Source of the DNA: Theobroma cacao
Lineage: Eukaryota > Streptophyta > Magnoliopsida > Malvales > Malvaceae
Length of the DNA: 64,000 nt
Reading direction: 5' to 3'
Assembly (NCBI RefSeq): GCF_000208745.1
Contig: NC_030851.1
Location: 41,095,225 to 41,159,224 of the forward strand
Shown here: one piece after another, positions 12,901 through 26,614 of the stretch
Layout of the letters: each line of letters starts with the position of its first letter
How positions within the stretch are numbered: the stretch's first letter is position 1
The notes under the pieces: generated by a model
The model's database searches: none
What the model was told of the DNA's origin: nothing
The model's input: only the letters and a program-made list of their open reading frames with translations
Translations under genes and position numbers: made by a program

Positions 12901-13938
12901 TAAAGCTCTACCATAAGTTTTTCTGTTTCGACTTATCAGCCTAACTGACCAGAGAGATAAGTACAAGCTAGAGTATTGCTAACAAAATGAAAGTACATAT
13001 ACCTTATGCCCAATGTCTATACAAGGCAACATTGGCATAGGGTCTCATGCTGTAGATTGTCACACTACTACCGTTAAAGAAGTTGGGAATAGATTTTATG
13101 CATATAGGTTCAGATCTATGTCCCAATAAAGTAAATGGAAAAAGGTGCTTAAACTTTTGTGCAGTTATCCTTGTTGTGGAGTTCAAATACGCAGGTATAA
13201 GCTCATCTCATTATCTAACAAATTGTGGAATTCAAATACACCTGTATGACTTCATCTCATCCTCCAACTAAAGCTGAGCATTTTAATGGAATCAATCAGA
13301 ATACTAGAATTCCCTGTTACATACCTTTTCTCACTTGAAGGTTGTCAATGAAAGTAAAAACAAAAATAACAAAAATGTAAAAGGAATCATCATGCTTGAT
13401 AAAAATGACAAAATGGATAAATTATGCTTATTATTCATTCAAGTAAAGATCATTTCGTTTGCTATCCTTTTAATTCTTCGAGCATGCTGTTTACTTGGTA
13501 TGTAAACAGCAAGATAGTGAGTATCTTTCAAAAATTTCATTGAAAACTCCTTTTATTAGTATAGTATTCACAAAGTCTTAAATTTAAGGAGTACTGGCCC
13601 CTCAATCTAAACAAAGAATTAGGGAAATACAAAGGAAGGAATTAACCTGAAAGTGTCTTTTATACCTTGAGACGATGGCACAGTGTGAGAAAATCAATAG
13701 CGGAGGCCGTCGACGAACTGGACAACCTGGAGGGAACACCGGTATTCGACATAATGGCCGAGCTCTCGGAGCCGGGTTTTTGAGAATGGACAGAGACGAG
13801 CCTCAAAGTGGCAGCTCCGGTAAAGCAAATCGGTCGAGAGGAGGAGGAAGAAGCGTGGCTGATGAAAGTGATCGGCAAGCGGCGACGTCTGAACCGATGC
13901 AATGGAGGCGCGCAGTTGATTGACGTATTAACCGCCAT
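9932..13938 (-). CDS. HD-domain 5'-deoxynucleotidase-like protein (HDDC2 family)
   Basis: Eight exons on the minus strand: 13938-13666, 12384-12260, 11942-11905, 11737-11627, 11529-11450, 10874-10838, 10183-10142, 10017-9932. All junctions are GT-AG and the frame is continuous for 263 residues. The first 85 or so residues are rich in Ser/Arg and poor in acidic residues, consistent with an organelle transit peptide. The HD metal-binding signature is complete: H112 in ADHMYRM, the H141-D142 pair in [16 protein letters not shown], and the later conserved [16 protein letters not shown] segment containing the distal Asp. HDDC2/YfbR proteins remove phosphate from deoxynucleoside 5'-monophosphates using a divalent metal. 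The C-terminal [10 protein letters not shown] region is also family-like. Intron 6 holds a miniature transposon. The biochemical role in plants is inferred from the family. Confidence 0.9.
10242..10777. mobile_element. Mutator-like non-autonomous DNA element (MITE) in intron 6
   Basis: A 536-bp element inside intron 6 of the HD-domain gene. Its ends are imperfect inverted repeats of about 45 bp: the left end begins GGATAAAATACCTTACCC, and the right end read on the minus strand begins GGGTAAAATATCCTTACC; both continue into TAAGTTTTGAT. A perfect 9-bp direct repeat AAAAATTTA lies immediately outside both ends (10233-10241 and 10778-10786), the size expected for Mutator-like elements. The interior has no coding capacity but carries GC-rich palindromes, including GGAGCACCGGTGCTCC at 10552-10567. 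Because the duplication is A+T-only it could be partly coincidental, but its exact abutment on both termini supports the call. Confidence 0.8.
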
Positions 13939-14609
13939 TTTGTACGCCGGAGATTGAGAAGTTTGCTTTCTTTTCTTGCCTTTTTTATGGGATGCGAGAA
14001 ACGGGGGCACGATTTGGTTGGGCTGCCGATTAACTTTGGTCTTAACGGGAAAAAATCAGGCGTTTCTCGCTCTGCTACGTAATTCACCACATGACTTATT
14101 TTGTTGCTTTTTTTTTAACGAGTTAATGTATACAGGATTAAGGCTTAAGGTTTGTTTCATAAATTATTAAAAATGATTCATGATTTAAAAATTTTAAAAA
14201 AATCTTTTCATCCATGAATCACTTATGTAAAATTAATTTATAAAAATTTAGATCATGAATAGAATCGTTCAATAATCTTAATATTGTTTTTATCTATATA
14301 AGATAAGATAAGATGATTTAAATTCTATTTATTAAAAATAAAATAATAAATTATGATCCCCTAACAATTTCGTCTGATCAAGGTAAGTTACAATAAATTT
14401 CAATTAAAATGATTTTTTGTTTAAAAATAAAACTAATATATGAGTAGGATGAACCGGGGCGGATATGGATCTAGGCCGGGCAGGAGCCCCTTAGTTTGTC
14501 GGGGCTGGGGCAGGGGGCCCAGGGGCCTACTGATCCTTTGCGTAAGCGATGCCTCATCATTGCTTAGGAAATTATGGCATCGACTCACAGCCTCAGGCTG
14601 TTGGGTGGA
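13939..14609. other. Intergenic: HD-gene promoter side
   Basis: Upstream region of the HD-domain gene. It is A+T-rich from 14150 to 14430, then contains a GC-rich patch around 14450-14530. A 73-codon frame at 14440-14661 shows no family resemblance and runs into the inverted repeat. Confidence 0.45.
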
Positions 14610-15773
14610 GAATGGAAATCTCCTGCCCCTGGTAAGTGTCCCATTGGTACCTCTTTTCTAATTTAATGCCAGGTGTCCTCTAAATTTTAATTAAATGATA
14701 AAAGTTACGGTGTTAAAATTAAACCATGTTAAGCTAATTAATAGTAGTATAGAACCTTCGCTGCTTATTGTTGGGCTATTGGAGTATCTCAGGCTGGTCA
14801 AAAGAGCACTATTTTTACGATCAAAACTCCTCTTCGATGACAACATTGTTACTTACAGAAAATAAAGAAAATTCGGATTGTTGAAAGAGAGAATTCAAAT
14901 TTGGTCATTTATGGAGATTGTTTTGCTCTATTACTATCGTTTTTTATTTATTTTCCTAGTAAAATTAACAATAAAAAATAAATTAAAAATTAAATACGAA
15001 AATTCAAATTCTATAGAGATTTTGACAATAAAATAAAAAGTTATTGTAAAGCGTGAGTCTTTAAAGGATTTTGAAAATTAACCAGATTTATTTGTTGGTC
15101 TTTAAACGTGGATCTCCAGCATATGATGCCACATCTTTTTTTTATTTTCTTTTTCATCAATTTTCTTGATATAATGAATATTATTTTAAATTATTTTCTT
15201 TTTTATTTTTTTAATGCTATAAAGGATCTGTTTCATTCCTCAATAACATGTTCTTGACCATGAGTGATGTATTGAACTCTCTATCTTAAGAACTTTTGGC
15301 AATTCTCTTCTGAACCAAGTATTTTATAAAGCATTTGCTTGTTCCTCAAAGCACCATATATGTTGTAATACAAACGGTGACCTTCCTTGTTTCTACTATT
15401 TAAGTAAGCCACCGTCTCAAAATCAGGACCCAATTTTTTCTTCAAGGATTTCCGTCAACCTTAAATTCCTAGTGCCATAAACCAAGTCTAGATTCCCTCT
15501 TCCAACAATCCGATCTTCTTTGTTTTCTGTAAACAACAATGTTGTCATCAAGAGGAGTTTCCCGATCGTAAAAGCAATGCTTCTTTGGTCCACCCGAGGT
15601 ATTCCTGTAGCATAGCAACAAGCGGTGAGGGTTTTATAACACTATTAGTTAACCTAGTTTTAACACCGTTATCCAACTTCTTTATTCAATTAAACAATTT
15701 GAAGGACATTTGGCATTAAATTAGAGAAGTGGCAGCAATGGGGCACTAACTAGGAGCAGGAGATTTCCATTCC
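14610..15773. repeat. Large imperfect inverted repeat (arms about 300 bp)
   Basis: The sequence from about 14610 to 14925 reappears in reverse complement from about 15773 back to 15470. Both arms share, in order, AATGGAAATCTCCTGC, TCTAATTTAATGCCA, ACGGTGTTAAAA, TTTTACGATC, GATGACAACATTGTT and CGGATTGTTG. By eye the arms are roughly three-quarters identical with small indels. They enclose an A+T-rich centre of about 540 bp. I found no matching short direct repeats at the outer ends and no transposase frame. It is consistent with an old fold-back or long-TIR non-autonomous DNA transposon, or with an inverted duplication of a gene fragment. Confidence 0.7.
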
Positions 15774-15836
15774 TTAGGTAGCTAGATTATGGCCGAAGCA
15801 ATTTAAATTCAAACCTAACTCTCCACTAGTTGCTGT

Positions 15837-18514
<2,678 letters not shown>

Positions 18515-19826
18515 ATATATATGGCTTGTGTTTCCTTTTGTCCTTGCTCCTAATTCATGACCAGGAACAATATTGAATAAAAGAGGGATTGTTCTAAGAA
18601 ATAAATAATACACATTGTGTGCTTGTCCTTTTCTTCTTTTGGGAAACATTAATGTGTTTAACGGTGTGGAAGAAAATTGGGAAAGGAAAGGAAGGAGATT
18701 GTTTTTAATTCCTTTCACCATTTCACTGCATGCCCTTATTGCCTATTCCACAAGGGATTAATTAGTGTTAATCTATCTACATACTATCGACTATAGCTAG
18801 AGATGGAGATTTTAAACTCTACAAATAAAGTTAATATGGTTTTTCATGTTCATTTTTCTAATCTCTTTTACAAAGTTTAAAAACTCAAAAGCATTGATGT
18901 ATAAGATATATAATATATTTTTTACGATTAGCAATTTTAATATATATAAGTAGGTAAATAATAAGAGATTAAGTAAATAAATAATAATTAAAATTGATAC
19001 ATATATAGATGAATAATTTCTCAAATTAGTTTGATTCATGACTCCTTTTTTTTTTTTTTGTTTTCTAACTTACAATACAAAGGTTAGGTATTGGGATATG
19101 ATTTGTTTCTTATATGTTAAGAAAATAATGAATAAAATTGTTTTGACAAAGATTATGTTAAAAAAAAGACACATGTAAATCATGTAAAAATGAATTAAAG
19201 AAGATATTTATAAAAAAGTAATTAGTATGAATCTGAAAAATAATTAAAATTTAAATTTTTAAATAAAAGATTTGCACAATTATTATTGTGTATATATTTA
19301 AGTATACATGTTATTGTGTACAATTATTTACAAAGTGGAGTCCTTTATATTATTATTATTGGTAGTAATATAAATAATAGAGAACACTTTCGGACTAACG
19401 AAAAAACTTAAATTATAAAAAATTTATGTGACTTACTCGAACTCTTTTATCCTTAAAAAAGAAAAAGAAATAATAATAAAGAGTGCTTGAGTGCGAACCT
19501 CACATTACATGAGGCCAAATATGTGGATCCTCTTAGCCGAGCCGGACTCAGAGCAAAGTGTGAGTGTATTGAAAGTAGAATCAAGTCAAGTCCCAATGAC
19601 AACAAGGCAAAAGCAAGGAAGAGTGAGAGCTTGGAGCCGCAGAATTTGCGATTGATGGTATTGGCTCTTACTAGGATTTACACTCTGCTTCTTCTTCTTC
19701 TTTTAATTGTGGCCTTCCATTCGTAGCTGCTGACAAAAGTTTATACAGTACTGCTGCTATTTCCTGTTTTATTTGTTGGGCACCACTGTTGAAACGATTT
19801 TCGGTTTGCTAATTGGTCAGGGCCCG
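18515..19826. other. Intergenic, A+T-rich
   Basis: Spacer between two plus-strand genes. 18780-19480 is very A+T-rich without coding features. The segment 19480-19780 is more balanced and probably holds the promoter and leader of the AS8-like gene. A frame at 19487-19726 has no recognisable family. Confidence 0.45.
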
Positions 19827-22261
19827 ATGATTATAAAAGGACTCTTCAGAAGATATGAAAGATGGAACCCAGTGCATCCGACGTGCGGTGCCTTTTGGGG
19901 TATGGGAATAGGCATTGGATGTGGTGTCGGATGGGGTCCTGGGTTTGGCCCTGAGGTCATCGGTTATGTCGGAGCTGGCTGCGGGATTGGATTTAGTGTG
20001 GGCATAACGCTTGCTGGTATTGGCATTGGTCTTCCTGCAAATTTCCTCTTTCAAGTTCCTTACAGCGGTATACTCTCTTCTCTTACTATCTAACTGACTC
20101 TGTCCTTTCTGTTTGCCTATAAAGACTATAGCAATCTTAATTTGTGTTGGTGTACTTCTCTTCCAAATTGACATGTTGCTTCTGTTCCAGCTTTTCTAGC
20201 AACCACAACTGGGGCACTGGATCTTGCCCGATCCAGCGGTCTTTCCTCTTCCAAAATTACACCTGGTCTTGGCTGGAAGACTTTTGCACCTCACGTCTCT
20301 GTCCTTCAAAGAGAAGCCACTGGAAGATTGTCAAGCATGTTGCGTCCCCACACTAGTTCTATTTGGGCTGGTTTTGAAAGATTTTACGGTCGGTTTTTCC
20401 ACCCTCGCAAAGGTATCCTCAAAAGTTCCAACTTTGTAGAAAGTATGACCAAATTGCTGTAGATTATTATTAAAAGGGATAACAATTTGTGGCATGATCC
20501 TTCTCTCCAATTCTTTATATTGTTTGTTATAGCAATTTCTGCTGTTGTATATACTACTTCATTTCTCTGTTATACCATGTTTGCAAAGCTACTCTCTTTG
20601 ACTTGATGCCACACAGTTTTAGACCGTCTCCCTTATTTATCTCATTCCCCTTGGTTTAAGTGTGAGTTTTTAACATGAAACTCATTTTAGTTTGCCACTT
20701 GATGCCAGCTAATTTTATTTTGTGCATGTCTACCGCCCAGAGTTACTATTCTGAATTTGGTATTCACTACACTAAACTGGAAATTCCTGTTTTAGGGGTG
20801 TTTTTGAAAATCATTACTAAATTGATGTAATTATCATGACATATCTAGGAACAGATCAATGCAAAGTTCTGCTGTTGTATACCTTTTGAGTCACATCTCT
20901 CTGTCTCATTCCATGACTAATGCTATTGATTTGGTTGGTCCTAGGCACTCTGCTTTGTTTTAGCAATTCAATGGCATTTTAGAGTTGCTGATTGAAGATG
21001 CTCTCTTAACTCACTAATTCTGCTCTAAAAGTTTAAACTCAAGCATGTCAAGCAACATAATAGCTATTGGATCAGGTTTAATAGTTCTGAGATGCTTACT
21101 AGGAAAACGAGCAAAGAAAGGTAATATTTCTTTGGACATATGGTTTAACTTCTCTGTTGCATGTAGGTTGAATCTCTTTACTAGGGCTAGACAGGTTTTT
21201 TATAGTACGCCAGAAATCTGAAACATTTCTTGAAAATTTTAGATTAAGGAGTCTTTGGGGTTGTAATTGAGCAAATACTAGTCATTTGTGGCTCCGTGAC
21301 TGGGATAATTTCAATCTATGAATCAACACAGAGAGAGAGAACAAAGCCTAAGCCTTTGTTCCTCAATGACCGAGATAATTTCAAGTTATGAATCAAATCC
21401 TACTGAAGCCAGAACAATAAGTAGTTACTTTGATTTTTTGACCATTCCTTATGTTGTAAGGGCTTTCCCCTATGATTTTGGACACCGATGTGAGTGTCAT
21501 GCTTTGACATGTTTTGATTTGGACATAATGTGAGAGGGAGAATGAGCAAGTGAGCAAACTAAGCATTTGTGCCTCAATGATTGGTATAATTTCAAATTAT
21601 GTATCAAATCTATTATCACCATCAGAGAAGTATTTATGGTGATTATTACCATATCTTGTTTTGCATATAGAATGTAAAAGTATATCATTTAAGATTCTTT
21701 TACATATTTTTTATCTTAAGTACCTTCACAGGCACAGGTAACAAATAATATCATCAGAAAACTCATGATGAAGAGTGACTAGTTCCAATAGAATGCATCG
21801 TCAGTAGATAGTGCAGTTGGAGCATGTATGAAGGGCCATTCTACTTCAAATGGAGAACCTTCAGGGCAATTCATACACACACTGCTTTCTCATAGGAAAT
21901 CAACAGACCCATGAGCTATGCACAAAGGCAATATATAGGTGGTGGCAGTTAACTGACTTTTATGTTTCTTATACTTAGTGAATCTTACTGTGACATTACA
22001 TTTTAGAGTAGCAGATAGTTAGTATCTTAAGTGCTGATTTTATGGAGTAAACACGGCTTACAGAAACTTGACCTTTGGATCTTTTTGCTCTCATCTTGCT
22101 GTCTAATGTATTGTTTGTTTACATGGACGAATATATCCATTCAATTGTCACAGTTGAATTTCTCTTATTGCTTTTCTAATATGCATATTTATATGTATGA
22201 TTGATGATGATGGAACTAATTACTGATGCATTCTCACTTTCTTGCAGGTTTAAAAGATTAA
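19827..22261 (+). CDS. Cadmium-induced protein AS8-like, glycine-rich membrane protein
   Basis: Three exons: 19827-20067, 20191-20412 and a tiny last exon 22248-22261 that encodes only the final residues and the stop. The product is 158 residues. The N-terminus reads MIIKGLFRRYERWNPVHPT, followed by two long Gly-rich hydrophobic stretches (about residues 22-75, with repeated GxG, GIGIGCGVGWG and GIGFSVGI) that look like closely packed membrane segments, then a hydrophilic C-terminal region. This matches the plant family annotated as cadmium-induced protein AS8; its molecular function is not established. I chose the ATG at 19827 because the only in-frame codons further upstream that could act as starts are non-ATG. 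Intron 2 is long (1.8 kb) and contains a triplicated short repeat. Confidence 0.85.
21283..21615. repeat. Triplicated short motif inside AS8-like intron 2
   Basis: A motif of about 48 bp containing a CTTTGT/CATTTGT start, CTC..TGA..G, then GATAATTTCAA..TATG.ATCAA occurs three times: about 21283-21330, 21353-21402 and 21565-21612. The copies are imperfect and irregularly spaced. It is intronic and has no coding content. Confidence 0.6.
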
Positions 22262-23874
22262 CTGCTATATAACCAATTGCAAATATGACTAAACGGTACC
22301 ATGGCACAGTGCATTTTCCCCGTGGGATAGCATCTGCTACATGAAGGAAGACCAAGTTTGTAATGTACTAGCAATTGTTGCCGGAGATAAATGACGTTGG
22401 CTAAAGATTTTTTGTTATCTTTTTGGCTTTATATTAATGTGTTTTATCCCCTAGCAATCCCTTAATCATGTTTGCAATTCTTTACCTTTGGCAAGTTCGG
22501 GCTTTTTTATCTTTATTTCTGTAAGTTATTAGTATTTTCACACACTCGTATTCATCTTCGATTAGAAAGCCTTAAATGACAATTGAGATCATAAGAAAGG
22601 AAAGAAAAAAAAAAAAAAAAGAAGAGGAGATACCCCACTAGTACATAACTTATTTACTTTATGAGATCATCACCAATAACAATAGTGGATTTATTCGACC
22701 AAATATTGTTAATATTTAGTTAAAACAAAAAACCTACAGCAAATGGTAGAAACAAATAAGAAATTCCTAACAAAGTCGACCAATCTTTCTTTAGTTATTT
22801 ACAAATATGTTTTCCTTTTTTCTGTTGTAATTTTGGCAGCTACAGCTATCCATGTGATCACGATTAACAAGCAAAACTAATCTTCGGAGAAAAATGCATC
22901 GCATTGGGTAGAAAACTTGTGTGAAACTGGAGGGTAGAGTATTGATAGAAGTCTAGAAAATAAAACAAACTAGAATGTAGAAGCATATGATATGATCGAT
23001 TTGAGCACAAAAGAAGGAATTAAATGATGAGGCTTGGGATGCGTGGGTGGTACTGGTGTGGGAAAATGTCTGCTATGGGTGCATGAAATACATGGACACA
23101 TGTCATTGATGCTCGATGCATGCTTCTTCACTCATGCAAACCCTATGGATCCCAATCCCATCCTGGTTAAATAAATAATACACCTTTCCTTGAATTAAGA
23201 AACATCTCAACAAGGACCACCCTTTCATGATTTAGTTTGTTTATCTGATGATATATATCTGCCAATAAACGGATCATATTTGATTTATTTATATATATAT
23301 ATATATATTCTTAAGTTACAGTTGCTTATCAAGTATATTATAGTATTGGAATTGGAGTAGCAAAACAAGAGAAACATGTTTCCATTCACCCATCATCCAA
23401 GCAGGTCCGCTGCTGTTGGTGCAGGTGCGATACGAATCATTTTTATATTGCAAGTATTATGAGCTACATCAGAGGGAATTGGGCGATGATAAGGGAAAGA
23501 TGGTATGCGTGAATCCTGTTTTTTCTCTCTGAAAATAGAGACGTACGTTTCAATACCCAAAATTTGATGATAAGGGAATTTGATCAGCTTTCCACATCCG
23601 CCATACCATCATTTCTTCTCTCTTTATTTAATCGCTTTAGTGAAGGAGACGACAATTCAATACATACATATCAAAGTTGCCTCCACGATTAGCAATTCTC
23701 GTTGCATGCTATACACTGCGTTAATTTAAGACTAAAGCAATGCATGGGCTACATGTCCAAGAATTTTACGTAAAAATTAATCACCAAAACATTCTGGAAT
23801 ATCTATCAATAAGCATTTCATATTCTAGTCTAATATATAATTCATACAGCCCGTACAATGAAACAAGTATATAT

Positions 23875-23922
<48 letters not shown>

Positions 23923-24195
23923 ACATTAGATGGCATGAACCAAGGATTACGTTTTTTAAGGGCTAAACCTGACAGTACACCACCTGCATAAGCCACACCC
24001 GAAAATATAGGAAGTAGGAATTCAACCACAAAAAAAGACTGATTAAGATCATATTGTCAGCAACTAGCTAGCATGGCCTAACTACATCAATCAACATTCA
24101 ACACCGGTGCTAATTAATTAACTTTCTAGTCCTTTTAAGTATAACTGATAGTCCCATATATATTTCCTTGCTAATTAGTAATCCAATGGATTAAT
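22262..24195. other. Intergenic between convergent genes
   Basis: 1.9 kb holding the 3' UTRs of the AS8-like gene (left) and the MYB gene (right). It contains an A-run near 22604-22620, a (TA)n tract near 23290-23308 and a long (TA)n tract at about 23867-23920. No gene seen. Confidence 0.5.
23867..23920. repeat. (TA)n microsatellite
   Basis: Interrupted dinucleotide array with 20 uninterrupted TA units at 23881-23920. The short open frames that run across it are artefacts of the repeat. Confidence 0.9.
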
Positions 24196-26614
24196 TTAGC
24201 AAATGCCAGGCATATTTTTCCAACTGCAAGAACCCAAGGACCAATCAAGGTCAGCCGTTGTAGCTGCGGCTGGTGAAACGTTTTGCTGAGCGTCCAGCGC
24301 CATATTACCAGACGGTGACCCGTTATTAGATATACGAGTGCTCTTGGTGTACCACTCCGGCAGTGGCGTCGATGAGGGGAAATTGTTGAGTAAGCTGTGC
24401 AAGTCATCGTCCATGGCATTCATCTCTTCTATGCTTTCATCTCCTGATTTCAGCCCTGCCGTCCATGTGAATGGTATTTGAGAAAATTGAATGAATTATC
24501 TCGTGATCATATAGAAATATACCATCTATCTACCTATATATATAGATCACTTGCACAAATTAAATGATCAATGCCTTTATACATTTCACTTCAAATGCAA
24601 CTTTAAGTATAGTATCTTTTAGAATCATTTGATTCATGAATAAATCAATTAATTCGCAAACAAAAAATTATAAATCAGAGCAGTAAATTATTATTATTAT
24701 AGCATATGGTATAGACATGACAAAAATATTTAAACAAATAATATTCACCTATAATCTTAGATGTAGCCAAAACCAAAGAATGATGACTTACCTATTGACG
24801 ATGGACAGGAGCTAAAGTCATCGCGGTGGGTTTCAACAACGCACTCATTGGCGTCAACTTCCTCTTCCTCGTTCTCCACATTAGCTGCATCCATAACGCC
24901 TTTCTCTTTATCAATCACTTGTGGAAATTCTTCACCATTTTTTTGTCTCTCATTGCGAGACAAAGATCGAGACTCCACCAAAAGAGCATCCAACAAGCCA
25001 CTACTGCCCTTGAGTCCACAGTAATTGATTGTGTTGCCAGACGGTGCAACCAGACAAACACCACCACTGCTTGTGTAAGAAGAAGCAGGAGTTGTTGGTC
25101 GTGGTGGTGTTTGGGATGAACCAAGGTCTGCTTTCAATCCTGGAACAAAGTCGATTGGCTCAGTTTGAGCTCCCATTAGCAATGAACTGAAGCTTAAAGT
25201 GTTGTCAAGACTTCCGGAATCGATGAACTGGAATGATGGTGCTGACAATTGGGCAGTTATGTTTTCGTTATACAAATCTGAGGATGAGGGTAGAAATGGA
25301 GAATTCGGGGATAGAGGAAGAGCAAAATCAATGTTATTGCCAGTGTTATGATACAGCTTGAACTGGTGGCTGAGGTTGGAGTAACATGAAGAGATGGCTT
25401 GATTCTGTCCAGCTGATGAGAGATTCATGGAATCTAAGAAGGAGAAAGATGAAATATAATCGTGCTTTCTACCCTGAGAAGAGGAAAGGAAAGATGATAG
25501 TGAAGAAGAGTTAGGTCGCTTTCGTCCATGATATTGTTGAATTTGCTGTTCTTGTTCTTGCTGCTGTTGGAGAAGAATCCCAGCGACATCATCTCCTACT
25601 TCTTGAGGGTAAATAGGCAGCCCTGCTCTTTGGCGTCTCTTCATTCTCGTATTCCAGTAATTCTTGATCTCATTGTCAGTTCTACCGGGCAACTTTGGGA
25701 AACCAAAAGATGAATTAGAAAAAGGGGGGTAGGGAGAGAATGAGGAAAAGCACAACAAAGGAATTCAAAGGCTAGAGGTGGGCCTAAAGAACTATTAGCA
25801 GAAAAGGAAAATCTGATGATGTGTATGAATGAATGATCTCGAAATCTGGTAACTCCATATTAAAGGTAACAACCAACATAGAGAAAGAAAAAACAGAAAA
25901 GGAAAATCTGATGATGTTTATGAATGAACTATTAACAGAGAAGGAAAACCCTCCCAATTTTTTGTAGGGGATGATCGAGTTGTACATACTATGAAAGATG
26001 AATGCTGGGATGAGTCTTTTGCAGAACGCTGGTGACTTATCTGAGCATATGGCTTTTTCATCGTTTAATCAAAAGAAAAGAAAGGAAAATCTGATGATGT
26101 GTATGAATGAATGAATGAATGATCTCAAAATCTTGTAACTCCATATTAAAGGTAACAATCAACATCAAATGATACTATAAAGAATTTAAAGGATGGAGGG
26201 GAGAAATAAAAGAGATGCAAAAACAATGGAAAACATATACTAGTATATATAGAAAAGTGCATGCAAATATATATTTATATATACACACAGACATATATGC
26301 AATGATATAAATACCTGGGCGGCCATACGAGCCCATTTGTTGCCAAGTTTAGCGTGAAGTTCGATGATGATCCTCTCTTCTTCAGGAGAAAAGGAACCTT
26401 TCTTGAGATTAGGCCTCAAATGATTAGCCCACCTCAACCTGCAACTCTTCCCACACCTCATCAACCCGGAATTCTTCTGCACAGCATTCCAATTCCCTTC
26501 TCCGTGCTTCTTCACGTACTCCATCAAGATTGCATCCTCCGCAGCCGTCCATGGGCCCTTTTTGAGGCCATGGCTGATCATCCTATCAGACCCCACACCG
26601 CTGTTGCTCTTCAT
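24196..26614 (-). CDS. R2R3-MYB transcription factor, GAMYB-like (subgroup 18)
   Basis: Three exons on the minus strand: 26614-26315, 25692-24792, 24455-24196, giving 486 residues. Two MYB repeats occupy about residues 16-118: R2 starts [18 protein letters not shown] and contains [21 protein letters not shown]3 has [20 protein letters not shown] and [24 protein letters not shown]. Intron 1 falls exactly after WARMAAQ. The tail [16 protein letters not shown] is the subgroup-18 hallmark. Downstream are a Gln-rich patch, a Ser-rich region, the [14 protein letters not shown] motif, an acidic cluster and a conserved C-terminus. GAMYBs are nuclear activators acting downstream of gibberellin in anthers, pollen and seeds, and many are repressed by miR159; only a degenerate site is seen here (25227-25247). 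Which member (MYB33/65 or MYB97/101/120 side) is not resolved. Confidence 0.93.
25227..25247 (-). promoter_or_regulatory. Degenerate miR159-like target site
   Basis: At the equivalent place in GAMYB genes the mRNA encodes a short xxPSFQ peptide overlapping the miR159 site. Here the frame reads SAPSFQF, and the mRNA strand keeps the 3' part of the site (CATTCCAGT, with one wobble against the miRNA seed), but about six of the first eight bases differ from the classical site. Pairing with the miRNA 3' half would be poor. Whether it still works cannot be judged from sequence. Confidence 0.4.
25800..26165. repeat. Dispersed direct repeat in MYB intron 1
   Basis: A segment of about 75 bp (GGAAAATCTGATGATG, then TGTATGAATGAATGATCTC, then GTAACTCCATATTAAAGG) occurs at about 25804-25872 and again at 26083-26158; the first half alone is repeated at about 25900-25930. 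The copies are nearly identical, so the duplication is fairly recent. No coding content. Confidence 0.75.

Noticed and set aside
14440..14661. 73-codon frame rich in Gly/Arg
   Set aside because: It starts in a GC-rich patch and runs into the inverted repeat; there is no supporting homology pattern.
23740..24029. Frames encoding poly-(Ile-Tyr) on both strands
   Set aside because: Artefacts of the (TA)n microsatellite.
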